From the NCBI GenBank assembly GCA_937888615.1, contig CALABZ010000029.1:1-14598 (forward strand): a stretch of DNA of 14,598 nucleotides, read 5' to 3'. The translations under genes were made by a program, and so were the position numbers. Origin of the DNA: an uncultured Lentisphaeria bacterium (GTDB taxonomy: Bacteria; Verrucomicrobiota; Lentisphaeria; Victivallales; Victivallaceae). The notes under the pieces were generated by a model, which saw nothing but the letters and a program-made list of their open reading frames with translations, made no database searches and was not told where the DNA came from. This document shows positions 1 to 6,155 of this stretch, in pieces (position 1 is the first letter of the stretch; each line of letters opens with the position of its first letter).

Positions 1-710
1 TCATACTGCGGGGTGGAAACGGCATCGCGGGCATTGGCGCGCAGGAAAACTTCCTTGAACGCCGGATGGACGTTGCATTCCTCAGTCATCACGAAACGGG
101 TACCAAGCTGGACGCCCGCCGCCCCCATCAGCATCACATGGGCGATCAGTTTGCCGCAACCCATGCCGCCGGCCACGAATACCGGAAGCTGGTCGCCGAA
201 TTTGAACAGCACCTGTTGGAGCAAGATGGTGGTGGAAACGTGTCCGATATGACCGCCGGCTTCGCTGCCTTCGAGGATCAGCGCATCGGCGCCATAACGA
301 ATCATGCGTTCGGCGATCGACTGGGTGGAGGCGAAACAAAGGACTTTGGCGCCGCTTTCCTTGGCGATTGCCACCTCTTTGTCACGCGGAAAACTGCCGG
401 CGAAAACCACGTAGGGAAGCCGGAGATCCTTCAGCATAGCCAGGTGGTCCTTATAAGCAGGAGCGATGGTGATCAAGTTCACGCCGAACGGTTTATTGGT
501 CAGGGCGCGAGTTTCCTGGACGCTTTTTTCCAGTATGGGAGCCGGGGCGTTGCCCCCGGCCAGACAGCCGAAGGCGCCGTTATTCGAAACGGCGGAGACC
601 AGTTTCGGTTCGGAAATCCAGGTCATGGCTCCGCACATTACGGGATATTGGCAGTTGAGGAATTCACTGCCGCGCTTAATCAATTTGTTGAATGTTTTGC
701 TAGTTTCCAT
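1..710 (-). CDS. FabK-like enoyl-ACP reductase / nitronate monooxygenase family, 3' end off the window
   Basis: FMN-dependent TIM-barrel oxidoreductase. The family contains FabK, which reduces trans-2-enoyl-ACP in the last step of fatty acid elongation, and nitronate monooxygenases. The visible 236 residues are the N-terminal two thirds to three quarters (usual length about 310-360), with no stop before the left edge. Seen: an N-terminal YPVMCGAMTWIS block (residues 22-33), GGNAPAPIL (52-60), KPFGVNL (73-79), EGSEAGGHIG (147-156) with His154 at the place of the FabK active-site His, AGGM (180-183) and QLGTRFVMTEEC (201-212). The EGxEAGGHIG and GTRF..TEE blocks favour FabK over classical nitronate monooxygenase, but the two cannot be separated fully here. 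The start is ATG at 708-710 with AAGGAAG just upstream. It has its own promoter at 746-774, so it need not depend on the gene upstream. Confidence 0.88.
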   Translation of the reverse strand, partial: METSKTFNKLIKRGSEFLNCQYPVMCGAMTWISEPKLVSAVSNNGAFGCLAGGNAPAPILEKSVQETRALTNKPFGVNLITIAPAYKDHLAMLKDLRLPYVVFAGSFPRDKEVAIAKESGAKVLCFASTQSIAERMIRYGADALILEGSEAGGHIGHVSTTILLQQVLFKFGDQLPVFVAGGMGCGKLIAHVMLMGAAGVQLGTRFVMTEECNVHPAFKEVFLRANARDAVSTPQY

Positions 711-745
711 TTTCTTCCTTTTTCATACGATTGGTCGCAACCGCT

Positions 746-774
746 AATATATACGCATTTTGCGTTTTTTTCAA
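746..774 (-). promoter_or_regulatory. Sigma70-type promoter for the FabK-like gene, with a palindrome in the spacer
   Basis: Minus strand: -35 TTGAAA (774-769), a 17-nt spacer (768-752), -10 TATATT (751-746). The start codon is about 36 nt downstream of the -10. The -35 begins inside the TGA stop (773-771) of the upstream gene. The spacer contains an inverted repeat ACGCA-AAA-TGCGT (753-765) in a position suited to a repressor. The promoter is inferred from consensus match and position. Confidence 0.55.
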
Positions 775-2066
775 TGAAACTCACGCAACTCTTTTTCGTA
801 TTTATCCAGAAGCCGCTCGGCTTCTGGAAAAGCCGGTTTGAAAGAACGAATTTCATTGAGCTCGTTTTTATAATAATCCGCGGGGGAGAGATGACGGGCT
901 TCCAATTCCTGCAGCCGCACTTCAATCCGGCGCTGACGTTCCAGGGCTGCGTCCAAGTCTTCGAAGTGTCTGCGCATCCGGTCGCTGAGAGTCCGGGGGC
1001 TGGCGACGGTTCCGATGTTCGCCTCGACCACGATCCGGCTCATGCCCCGCAATTCCTCGCTCACCAGATAAAAGGACTTGCCGGCGAGGTCATTAAGCCT
1101 GGACGTCAATTCTTTCACCAGGGCTTCGCGGTTGGCGGCGCGTTCCAGGACATAAGGAAGGCGTTCGAGTTTCTCCTCGCAGTCGAGCATTTTGTCGCCG
1201 TCTGGAATCTGGTACTTGAAGGTCCGGAGGCCGTTTACCAGCCGGGCCGTTTGCGCCGCGTTCAGCGGCTGAAGCGGATTGACCAGGCGCTCCCGACCGG
1301 TATTCTCCAGATAAAGCTGCATCTTTTGCGAATTATTCAGGCGCGGATCGGCGATTTGGGCGGCGAACCGCTTCTGAAGGGTATTGACCAAGACTTCATT
1401 CGGCGGCGAGCCGTTCCGGCACAGCATCGCCATCTGCCAATAATCCGCGCCGGAAAGGTCCACAGTCTCGGAAATGTCAAGGATCAGCGCACATAACTCC
1501 TCAAAAAGAAAATAGGCGGCGGCCCCGTCTTCGGTGAAAACGATCGGATTCAAGAGCGCGTTTTCGACCTGGGGAAATTCGCCGGCGGCGGCAAACGCAT
1601 ACAGACCGGGACGTTTCGGCAGCGGTACCACGTGGGCCTGTTCGGGATGGATCTTGTTGTAAATGGCGGTAATCACCCAGCGCGGATACGGCTGACGGAG
1701 CTGGTCGGGACGCAGACCGCAACGCGCCAGCAGCACCGTTTCGATCAGTTTCATGTTCAGGGCGTAGTCGTAATAGAGACGTTCGCGGTTGTCGGTCAGC
1801 AAATAGGTATTGGGAATGTCGCTCTCCCGAAAGCCTTGCGGGAAATCGCCGACGGCGACAATTTTCAGCGGGATCTGTTGTTTCGGCGTACGGATCAGCC
1901 GGGAAACGCGCCGTTCCAGGCTGCGGAGATAGTCGTTATAACTGAACAAGTCTTTCTTGTTTGATTTGTAGCTGAAATCAATCAATTGGACCGACGGAAC
2001 ATTCCGTTGAGCGGCGATCGGGAACAGGATCATGAAGATCAGCGGAATTAAAAAAAGTTTTGCCAT
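771..2066 (-). CDS. Secreted protein of unknown function, coiled-coil C-terminus
   Basis: 431 residues. I do not recognise a family. Residues 1-20 (MAKLFLIPLIFMILFPIAAQ) form a signal peptide, so the product is exported or periplasmic. The middle part (about 70-290) is mixed alpha/beta with cysteines in LLARCGLRP, LFEELCALILD and MAMLCRNG. There is no HExxH, SGNH or other catalytic motif I can point to. From about residue 300 it is strongly helical and charged (EEKLERLPYVLERAANREALVKEL, then LEARHLSPADYYKNELNEI), so a coiled coil is likely. A TTG start 23 codons upstream (2135) is possible, but the ATG at 2066 starts directly at the signal peptide and is preferred; its ribosome site is weak. 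It lies on the same strand as the FabK-like gene, 60 nt away, and is divergent from thiD. It may be a lineage-specific envelope protein. Confidence 0.75.
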   Translation of the reverse strand: MAKLFLIPLIFMILFPIAAQRNVPSVQLIDFSYKSNKKDLFSYNDYLRSLERRVSRLIRTPKQQIPLKIVAVGDFPQGFRESDIPNTYLLTDNRERLYYDYALNMKLIETVLLARCGLRPDQLRQPYPRWVITAIYNKIHPEQAHVVPLPKRPGLYAFAAAGEFPQVENALLNPIVFTEDGAAAYFLFEELCALILDISETVDLSGADYWQMAMLCRNGSPPNEVLVNTLQKRFAAQIADPRLNNSQKMQLYLENTGRERLVNPLQPLNAAQTARLVNGLRTFKYQIPDGDKMLDCEEKLERLPYVLERAANREALVKELTSRLNDLAGKSFYLVSEELRGMSRIVVEANIGTVASPRTLSDRMRRHFEDLDAALERQRRIEVRLQELEARHLSPADYYKNELNEIRSFKPAFPEAERLLDKYEKELREFH

Positions 2067-2144
2067 AATGCCGTCAGTATCGTTTGTTTTTTTATATTGT
2101 TGATGTAATTTACAACTCCGGAACAATGAAATCAAGAAGAGAAA
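2067..2144. promoter_or_regulatory. Divergent intergenic region between the secreted orphan and thiD
   Basis: 78 nt, AT-rich, must carry promoters for both directions. The plus strand has a T7 run and a TATATT-like stretch around 2090-2098, but no hexamer pair with good spacing stands out on either strand. No THI-box (TPP riboswitch) is visible before thiD, and the space is too short for one. Confidence 0.35.
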
Positions 2145-2999
2145 ATGAAAGCATCGGAAAAAGCATATTTTCCCGCCGTTTTGACCATCGCCGGCAGTGA
2201 CAGCGGAGGCGGCGCGGGCATTCAGGCGGACTTGAGAACTTTTAACGCATTCGAGACCTTCGGCTGCTCCGCCATTTGCGCGGTCACCTCGCAGAACCCC
2301 AATGAAGTGACCCGGATCGACTTATTGGAACCGGCCGCGGTCAAAACACAAATCCAAACCGTACGCCGCGCCATTCGCCTGGGCGCCGCCAAAACCGGAA
2401 TGCTCGGTTCCGCGCCCATCATCGAAGCGGTGGCCGACGCCATGCAGGGATTCGACCGCCCGTTGGTAATCGACCCGGTCATGATCTCCACCAGCGGCGC
2501 CCAACTGCTCAACCCCGACGCAATTGACGTGCTGATTTCGCGGCTCCTGCCGCTGGCGGACTGGATCACCCCGAACCTGCCGGAAGCCGAAAAACTCGCC
2601 GGAGTCCGCATCGAATCGCGCGAGGACATGATTCGCGCGGCAAAATTCTGTTCGCAAAGCTGGGGATGCGGCTGTATCCTGAAAGGCGGCCATCTTCACG
2701 GCGATAATTCCGCCATCGACATCATCTGCCGCGGCGATGAAATCTTCCTGGCCTCCACCCCGCTGCTGTCGCTTGACGGCAACACCGCCCACGGGACCGG
2801 TTGTACGCTGAGCGCGGCTTTCGCGGCCGGACTGGCTCTGGAATATTCTTATCTGGAAGCGTTCCGCATGGCCAAGGCTTTTGTGTATGGATCGCTGGTG
2901 GAGGCGGTTGCCATCGGCAATGGCATCATGGCCATGTATCCGCCGCGACAATCATGGTTGGAAAGTATTGCCATCGATCCGGTAAGGAGTGATTCGTGA
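2145..2999 (+). CDS. thiD: Hydroxymethylpyrimidine/phosphomethylpyrimidine kinase
   Basis: 284 residues, ribokinase-fold kinase that phosphorylates HMP and HMP-P to HMP-PP for thiamine diphosphate synthesis in the cytoplasm. Seen: LTIAGSDSGGGAGIQADLRTF (residues 13-33), the ThiD substrate-binding start; AVTSQN (46-51); KTGMLGS (83-89); VIDPVMISTSG (108-118); ITPNLPEAEKLAG (140-152); LKGGHLHG (179-186); and the anion-hole/catalytic HGTGCTLSAAFAAGLA, with the catalytic Cys at residue 220. The length is typical or slightly long and no key residue is missing. ATG at 2145 follows an AAGAAGAG purine tract. The stop overlaps the start of the downstream amidase by 4 nt, so the two are very likely co-transcribed although functionally unrelated. 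No other thiamine genes are in the window. Confidence 0.95.
   Translation: MKASEKAYFPAVLTIAGSDSGGGAGIQADLRTFNAFETFGCSAICAVTSQNPNEVTRIDLLEPAAVKTQIQTVRRAIRLGAAKTGMLGSAPIIEAVADAMQGFDRPLVIDPVMISTSGAQLLNPDAIDVLISRLLPLADWITPNLPEAEKLAGVRIESREDMIRAAKFCSQSWGCGCILKGGHLHGDNSAIDIICRGDEIFLASTPLLSLDGNTAHGTGCTLSAAFAAGLALEYSYLEAFRMAKAFVYGSLVEAVAIGNGIMAMYPPRQSWLESIAIDPVRSDS
2984..2989 (+). promoter_or_regulatory. Ribosome binding site fixing a GTG start for the amidase
   Basis: AAGGAG lies inside the end of thiD, 6 nt before GTG at 2996. This supports GTG as the real start and a translationally coupled GTGA overlap. Confidence 0.8.
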
Positions 3000-3982
3000 A
3001 TTTCCGCGGACCATGTTTCAAACTGGCGGTATTGCTGCTGCTTCTGGGAGGGGTGATCGGAGATCTGAGCGCCGCCGATACCCGGATTCGTTATACCTGG
3101 ATTCAGTCGCGCCGTTACATTTACCTGCGTGACATCGCTTCCTATTACAATTTGGACTGTTTCGTCACCAAAGAACAGACCGTCCTGACCAGCAAAGACC
3201 GGAAACGCCGGTTGGTTTTCACGCACGAGAAACCGCTGGGGGACTACAACGGAGTCAAATTTTACCTGTTGTACCCGATTCAGGCCCAAGGCATTCAGTC
3301 TTATATCGCCGAAGAGGATTTCCGGCTGTCGGTCGATCCGCTGCTGCGGGCCAACACCCTCCGCAAACATTCGATGAAGCTGATTATGATCGACCCCGGC
3401 CATGGCGGCAAGGACCTGGGAGGCAATACCAGATTCGCCCGCGAAAAAGATATTACCCTGGCGACCGCCCGCCGGGTGTTGCGGCTGTTGCGTTCCAAGG
3501 GTTACAATGTAGCGCTGACCCGCACTGTGGACCAGGATCTGTCATTGGAGGACAGAACCGATTACGCCAGAAAAATGGGGGCTTCGCTGTTCATTTCGAT
3601 TCACACCAATATGGCGTCGCCGGCGGTAAGCGGGTTGGAAACGTTCTGCATGACTCCGGCCGGAGCCTCCTCCACCCACGGCGGCGTAAAAAAAGAGAAA
3701 GAACCGGGCAATTCCTATGATACGAACAACATGGCGCTGGCTTTTGAGGTCCACCGCGGCATTCTGCGACGCACGAAAAGTGCCGACCGGGGTGTAAAGC
3801 GCGCCCGGTTTTACGTGCTCAGGCGGGTCTATTGTCCTGCCATCCTGATCGAAACGGGCTTCCTGTCCAATCCATCCGAAGGCAAGCGGATTCAAACCGA
3901 CTGGTTCCAGCAGATGGTAGCCGAAGGTATTGTGGAAGGGGTGCTCCGCTATCATTCGGCGATTCTCAAAGCGGGGAAATAA
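2996..3982 (+). CDS. N-acetylmuramoyl-L-alanine amidase (Amidase_3), exported
   Basis: 328 residues, zinc amidase that cleaves the bond between N-acetylmuramic acid and L-alanine in peptidoglycan, acting in the periplasm during cell separation or wall turnover. An N-terminal hydrophobic segment (residues 10-24, LAVLLLLLGGVIGDL) is a signal peptide. Residues about 30-125 form a small beta-rich domain resembling a copper-amine-oxidase-N or AMIN-type stalk domain (uncertain). The catalytic domain runs from about 128 to 322. Seen are DPGHGG with zinc ligand His136, Glu150 (REKDITL), SIHTN with His203, and ILIETGFLSNP with the catalytic Glu286, so the zinc site is complete. An insertion with a KKEKEP stretch follows GLETFCMTPAG, where AmiC-type enzymes carry a regulatory loop. 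The gene is in an operon with thiD and converges on metW with 14 nt between the stops. Confidence 0.93.
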   Translation: MNFRGPCFKLAVLLLLLGGVIGDLSAADTRIRYTWIQSRRYIYLRDIASYYNLDCFVTKEQTVLTSKDRKRRLVFTHEKPLGDYNGVKFYLLYPIQAQGIQSYIAEEDFRLSVDPLLRANTLRKHSMKLIMIDPGHGGKDLGGNTRFAREKDITLATARRVLRLLRSKGYNVALTRTVDQDLSLEDRTDYARKMGASLFISIHTNMASPAVSGLETFCMTPAGASSTHGGVKKEKEPGNSYDTNNMALAFEVHRGILRRTKSADRGVKRARFYVLRRVYCPAILIETGFLSNPSEGKRIQTDWFQQMVAEGIVEGVLRYHSAILKAGK

Positions 3983-3996
3983 CGGACGGCTTCCGT

Positions 3997-4623
3997 TCAG
4001 CGCCTCGAAATTACGAATACGCAGGTCGGCGCGAACAGGTTCGGCATCAGTCGGGCCAGGAATCGGTTGCGCGGAGCCAGCGGTATTTCGCGAACGATGT
4101 TCACCCCCAGACTGGAACAGAGATTGCGGAAATCCAGAATCGTTCCAAGGTGGATATTGTCGGTGGAGAACCAGTGGTCCGGCAGGGTTTTCGTTTCCGG
4201 CATGGTGCCGTGAAAAAGCAATTGCGCCCGCACTCCGATATAACCGAAATTGATGAAACTGATAACCCCCAGCGTTCCGATCCGTAAAATCTGCTGAATC
4301 AGCAGGTCGGGACGGCGCACCGCCTGAATGGTCCGGCTCAGCGCCACATAATCGAAAGTGTCGTTTTCGATGTATTCGAGGTCGTTGTCCAGGTCCATGT
4401 GCATAACCGGCACGCCGCGCGAAATGCAGCCGATGATCTTCTTCTGCGAAATCTCGACGCCGATGCCGTGAATTCCTTTCTCGTCATGCAGCAGTTTGAG
4501 CAGTGAACCGCTGCCGCAGCCAAGATCGAGCACCCGCACACCATCCTCTTTCGGGATGATGTCGGCGATAACCAGTAAATCGGGGCGGCGTTCCGCCAGG
4601 TCTTTGCGTAAACTTTCAGGCAC
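3997..4623 (-). CDS. metW: MetW, methionine biosynthesis methyltransferase-like protein
   Basis: 208 residues, class I SAM-methyltransferase fold. MetW is encoded beside MetX in many bacteria and is reported to be needed with it for homoserine acylation. Seen: motif I VLDLGCGSG (residues 31-39), the family block YVALSRTIQAVRRPD, ISFINFGYIGVRAQLLFHGTMP and the DHWFSTDNIHLGTILDF block, all characteristic of MetW rather than of a generic methyltransferase. The start is GTG at 4623, preceded 7 nt upstream by GGGGAGA (4631-4637) within metX. The reading frame overlaps metX by 8 nt, which suggests translational coupling. Length and motifs are normal. Confidence 0.95.
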   Translation of the reverse strand: MPESLRKDLAERRPDLLVIADIIPKEDGVRVLDLGCGSGSLLKLLHDEKGIHGIGVEISQKKIIGCISRGVPVMHMDLDNDLEYIENDTFDYVALSRTIQAVRRPDLLIQQILRIGTLGVISFINFGYIGVRAQLLFHGTMPETKTLPDHWFSTDNIHLGTILDFRNLCSSLGVNIVREIPLAPRNRFLARLMPNLFAPTCVFVISRR

Positions 4624-5782
4624 GGCGCATTCTCCCCTGTTGGATTCGCAGAAAATCGGAAATCATTTTGCCGAGGGTCTCGACTTCCAGCAGAAAGGCG
4701 TCGTGTCCATAGGAGGACTCGATTTCACAGGAACTCACCTGCACCTCATTGTTCAGCAGCGCACGAACCAGTTCGCGCGACTGGGATGTCGGAAACAGCC
4801 AGTCGCTGGTGAACGACACCACCAGGAACGGGCACTTGACCGGACTCAACGCCTTGGTCAAATTTCCTCCCGCGTAAGCCGAGATATCAAAATAATCCAT
4901 GGCGCGGGTGATGTACAAATAACTGTTGGCGTCAAAACGCTCCACAAAGCGCTGTCCCTGATATTCCAGGTAACTTTCCACCGCGAAGTCAAAATGAAAA
5001 TCGAAAGAATAATTCTGCGACTTCTGAAGCACCCGCCCGAACTTCCGCTTCATTGATTCGTCGCTCAAATAGGTGATATGGGCAAGCATCCGGGCGGTGG
5101 ACAGTCCCCGCACCGGAATATTTTCATCGTAATTGCCTTCGTTCCAGTTCGGATCGGTCTTGATGGCCTCGCGCCCGACCCAGTTGAACGCGATACTCTG
5201 GGGCGACAACCGCGGTGTGGTGGCGATGGCGATGGCGCATTGAAGCTTGTCCGGAAAAAGCCGGGACCACTCCAGCGTCTGCATACCCCCCATCGAACCG
5301 CCGAGAACGCAGAGCCATTTCCGGACTTTCAGGTGTTCCATCAGCCGTTGTTGAGCACGAGCCATGTCGGCGATGGTGATGACCGGAAAGTCCATATTAT
5401 AGAATTTGCCGGTCTCGGGGTTCTCGGAACGCGGCCCGGTGGAACCGCTGCAACCGCCGATAACATTGCTGCAAACGACGAAATAACGGTTGGTATCGAC
5501 GTATTTGCCGGGGCCGATCATATCGTCCCACCAGCCCGGCTTCTCGTTTTCGTCGTCCTCGGTGAAGTATCCGGCCACATGGGCGTCGCCGGAAAGGGCG
5601 TGAAGAACCAGGAGCGCATTGTCCCCGGTTTCATTGAGAGTGCCATAGGTTTCGTAACGGATGTTCACGGACGAGAGTTTCTTGCCGCAATCCAACAGCA
5701 ACGCATCGTCCCCATGGTCTCCGAAGTGGAAATCCCGGGGCTGCACCACCAGTCTTTTGCGTTTTATTTCACGTTCACTCAC
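4616..5782 (-). CDS. metX: Homoserine O-acyltransferase (MetX)
   Basis: 388 residues, alpha/beta-hydrolase-fold enzyme that transfers an acyl group to L-homoserine, the first committed step of methionine synthesis. Seen: LHALSGDAHVAG (residues 60-71), PGWWDDMIGPGKYVDTNRYFVVCSNVIGGC (82-111), GSTGP (113-117), nucleophile elbow GGSMGGMQ (161-168) with Ser163, Asp327 in SFTSDWLFP and His360 in SSYGHDAF, a complete Ser-Asp-His triad. Whether the donor is acetyl-CoA or succinyl-CoA cannot be decided from sequence reading alone, since MetX homologues have mixed specificity. The start is GTG at 5782, supported by GGAGG at 5793-5797. A MITE-like element ends only 1 nt upstream of that Shine-Dalgarno, so the promoter must lie inside or beyond the element. 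No SAM riboswitch is visible. Confidence 0.95.
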   Translation of the reverse strand: MSEREIKRKRLVVQPRDFHFGDHGDDALLLDCGKKLSSVNIRYETYGTLNETGDNALLVLHALSGDAHVAGYFTEDDENEKPGWWDDMIGPGKYVDTNRYFVVCSNVIGGCSGSTGPRSENPETGKFYNMDFPVITIADMARAQQRLMEHLKVRKWLCVLGGSMGGMQTLEWSRLFPDKLQCAIAIATTPRLSPQSIAFNWVGREAIKTDPNWNEGNYDENIPVRGLSTARMLAHITYLSDESMKRKFGRVLQKSQNYSFDFHFDFAVESYLEYQGQRFVERFDANSYLYITRAMDYFDISAYAGGNLTKALSPVKCPFLVVSFTSDWLFPTSQSRELVRALLNNEVQVSSCEIESSYGHDAFLLEVETLGKMISDFLRIQQGRMRRA

Positions 5783-5792
5783 AAGCCGTCAA

Positions 5793-5797
5793 CCTCC
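5793..5797 (-). promoter_or_regulatory. Shine-Dalgarno of metX
   Basis: GGAGG on the minus strand, 10 nt from the GTG start at 5782. It lies directly against the inverted repeat of the neighbouring element (end at 5799). Confidence 0.65.
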
Positions 5798-5829
5798 AAT
5801 ACTCAATTAGGGTGAAATTTTAAACTTGG

Positions 5830-5929
5830 TTGCAGAGATCGCCGGTTCGGGTTTCCGTTTTGACGGTTCGCCGATACTGTCGTATCGAAGAAACGGCAAG
5901 GCGGAAAGCCGGGCCGGCGATCTCTGCAA
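5830..5929. repeat. Long imperfect hairpin inside the element
   Basis: Arms of 16 bp, TTGCAGAGATCGCCGG (5830-5845) and its perfect complement (5914-5929), enclose two further nested pairs: TTTCCG/CGGAAA (5852-5857/5902-5907) and CGATAC/GTATCG (5872-5877/5882-5887, 4-nt loop). Together they can form a stem-loop of about 100 nt in DNA or RNA. Confidence 0.75.
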
Positions 5930-5941
5930 GCCCGCAGGGCC

Positions 5942-5998
5942 GAGCAGCTTGAACAGCGCTTTTTTTCGCTGCTCATTCGCCCGATGCCCGCATCGGGC
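5942..5998. repeat. Two adjacent short hairpins inside the element
   Basis: GAGCAGC/GCTGCTC (5942-5948/5968-5974, with an alternative inner pairing CAGCG/CGCTG around a T7 run) is followed by GCCCGATG/CATCGGGC (5979-5986/5991-5998) with a 4-nt loop. Confidence 0.65.
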
Positions 5999-6070
5999 TT
6001 CATTCGTATCAAAAAAAATCACTATCCAATCATCCTCGCCAAATTTTAAAATTTCACCCTAATTGAGTAT

Positions 6071-6120
6071 AAAAAAGCGCAGTTGAAAATTTAACCTCAT
6101 TTCGCTAAATTTTCAACTGC
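6071..6120 (-). terminator. Intrinsic terminator of the SGNH hydrolase gene
   Basis: On the minus strand, a perfect 15-bp stem (6106-6120 with 6079-6093, GCAGTTGAAAATTTA and its complement) has a 12-nt loop. It is followed by GC and a run of six T (6076-6071). It begins 36 nt after the stop of the 6156-7049 gene and ends exactly where the MITE-like element starts. The stem is AT-rich but long. Confidence 0.75.
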
Positions 6121-6155
6121 AAATCCGTTGCCGGACGCGATTTGTCGACAAAAAA

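Larger units (their letters stand above)
5799..6070. mobile_element. MITE-like palindromic element, 26-bp perfect terminal inverted repeats, TA edges
   Basis: The segments 5799-5824 and 6045-6070 are perfect reverse complements over 26 bp (left arm begins ATACTCAATTAGGGTGAAAT). A TA dinucleotide sits near each edge (5800-5801 and 6068-6069), as expected for a TA target duplication of IS630/Tc1-mariner-type transposition. If so, the true repeat is 23 bp plus TA, and the outermost matching base is chance. The interior of about 220 bp has no transposase, is more GC-rich than the arms and folds into three hairpins. Both strands carry open frames of about 70-80 codons, but neither resembles a known protein. 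It most likely is a non-autonomous transposable element mobilised in trans. An alternative is a large REP/BIME-type or structured-RNA element. Copy number could not be checked. Confidence 0.7.

Noticed and set aside
753..771. Plus-strand intrinsic terminator (ACGCA-TTT-TGCGT followed by seven T)
   Set aside because: No plus-strand gene lies upstream that would need it. The same bases are better explained as spacer and -35 of the minus-strand promoter.
66..1496. A 476-codon plus-strand open frame
   Set aside because: It is antisense to both the FabK-like gene and the secreted orphan, which have family motifs or a signal peptide. Its residue pattern (long His/Gln/Gly-rich runs) is that of a GC-skewed shadow frame.
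2322..2951. A 209-codon minus-strand open frame
   Set aside because: It is complementary to thiD, has no ribosome site or recognisable motif, and thiD is certain.
3981..3997. Small hairpin AACGGA/TCCGTT between the convergent amidase and metW genes
   Set aside because: The stem has only 6 bp and there is no T-run on either strand, so a bidirectional terminator cannot be claimed.
5783..6155. SAM riboswitch or other methionine regulatory RNA upstream of metX
   Set aside because: The hairpins belong to the inverted-repeat element. I find none of the conserved SAM-I core segments and no terminator/antiterminator pair facing metX.
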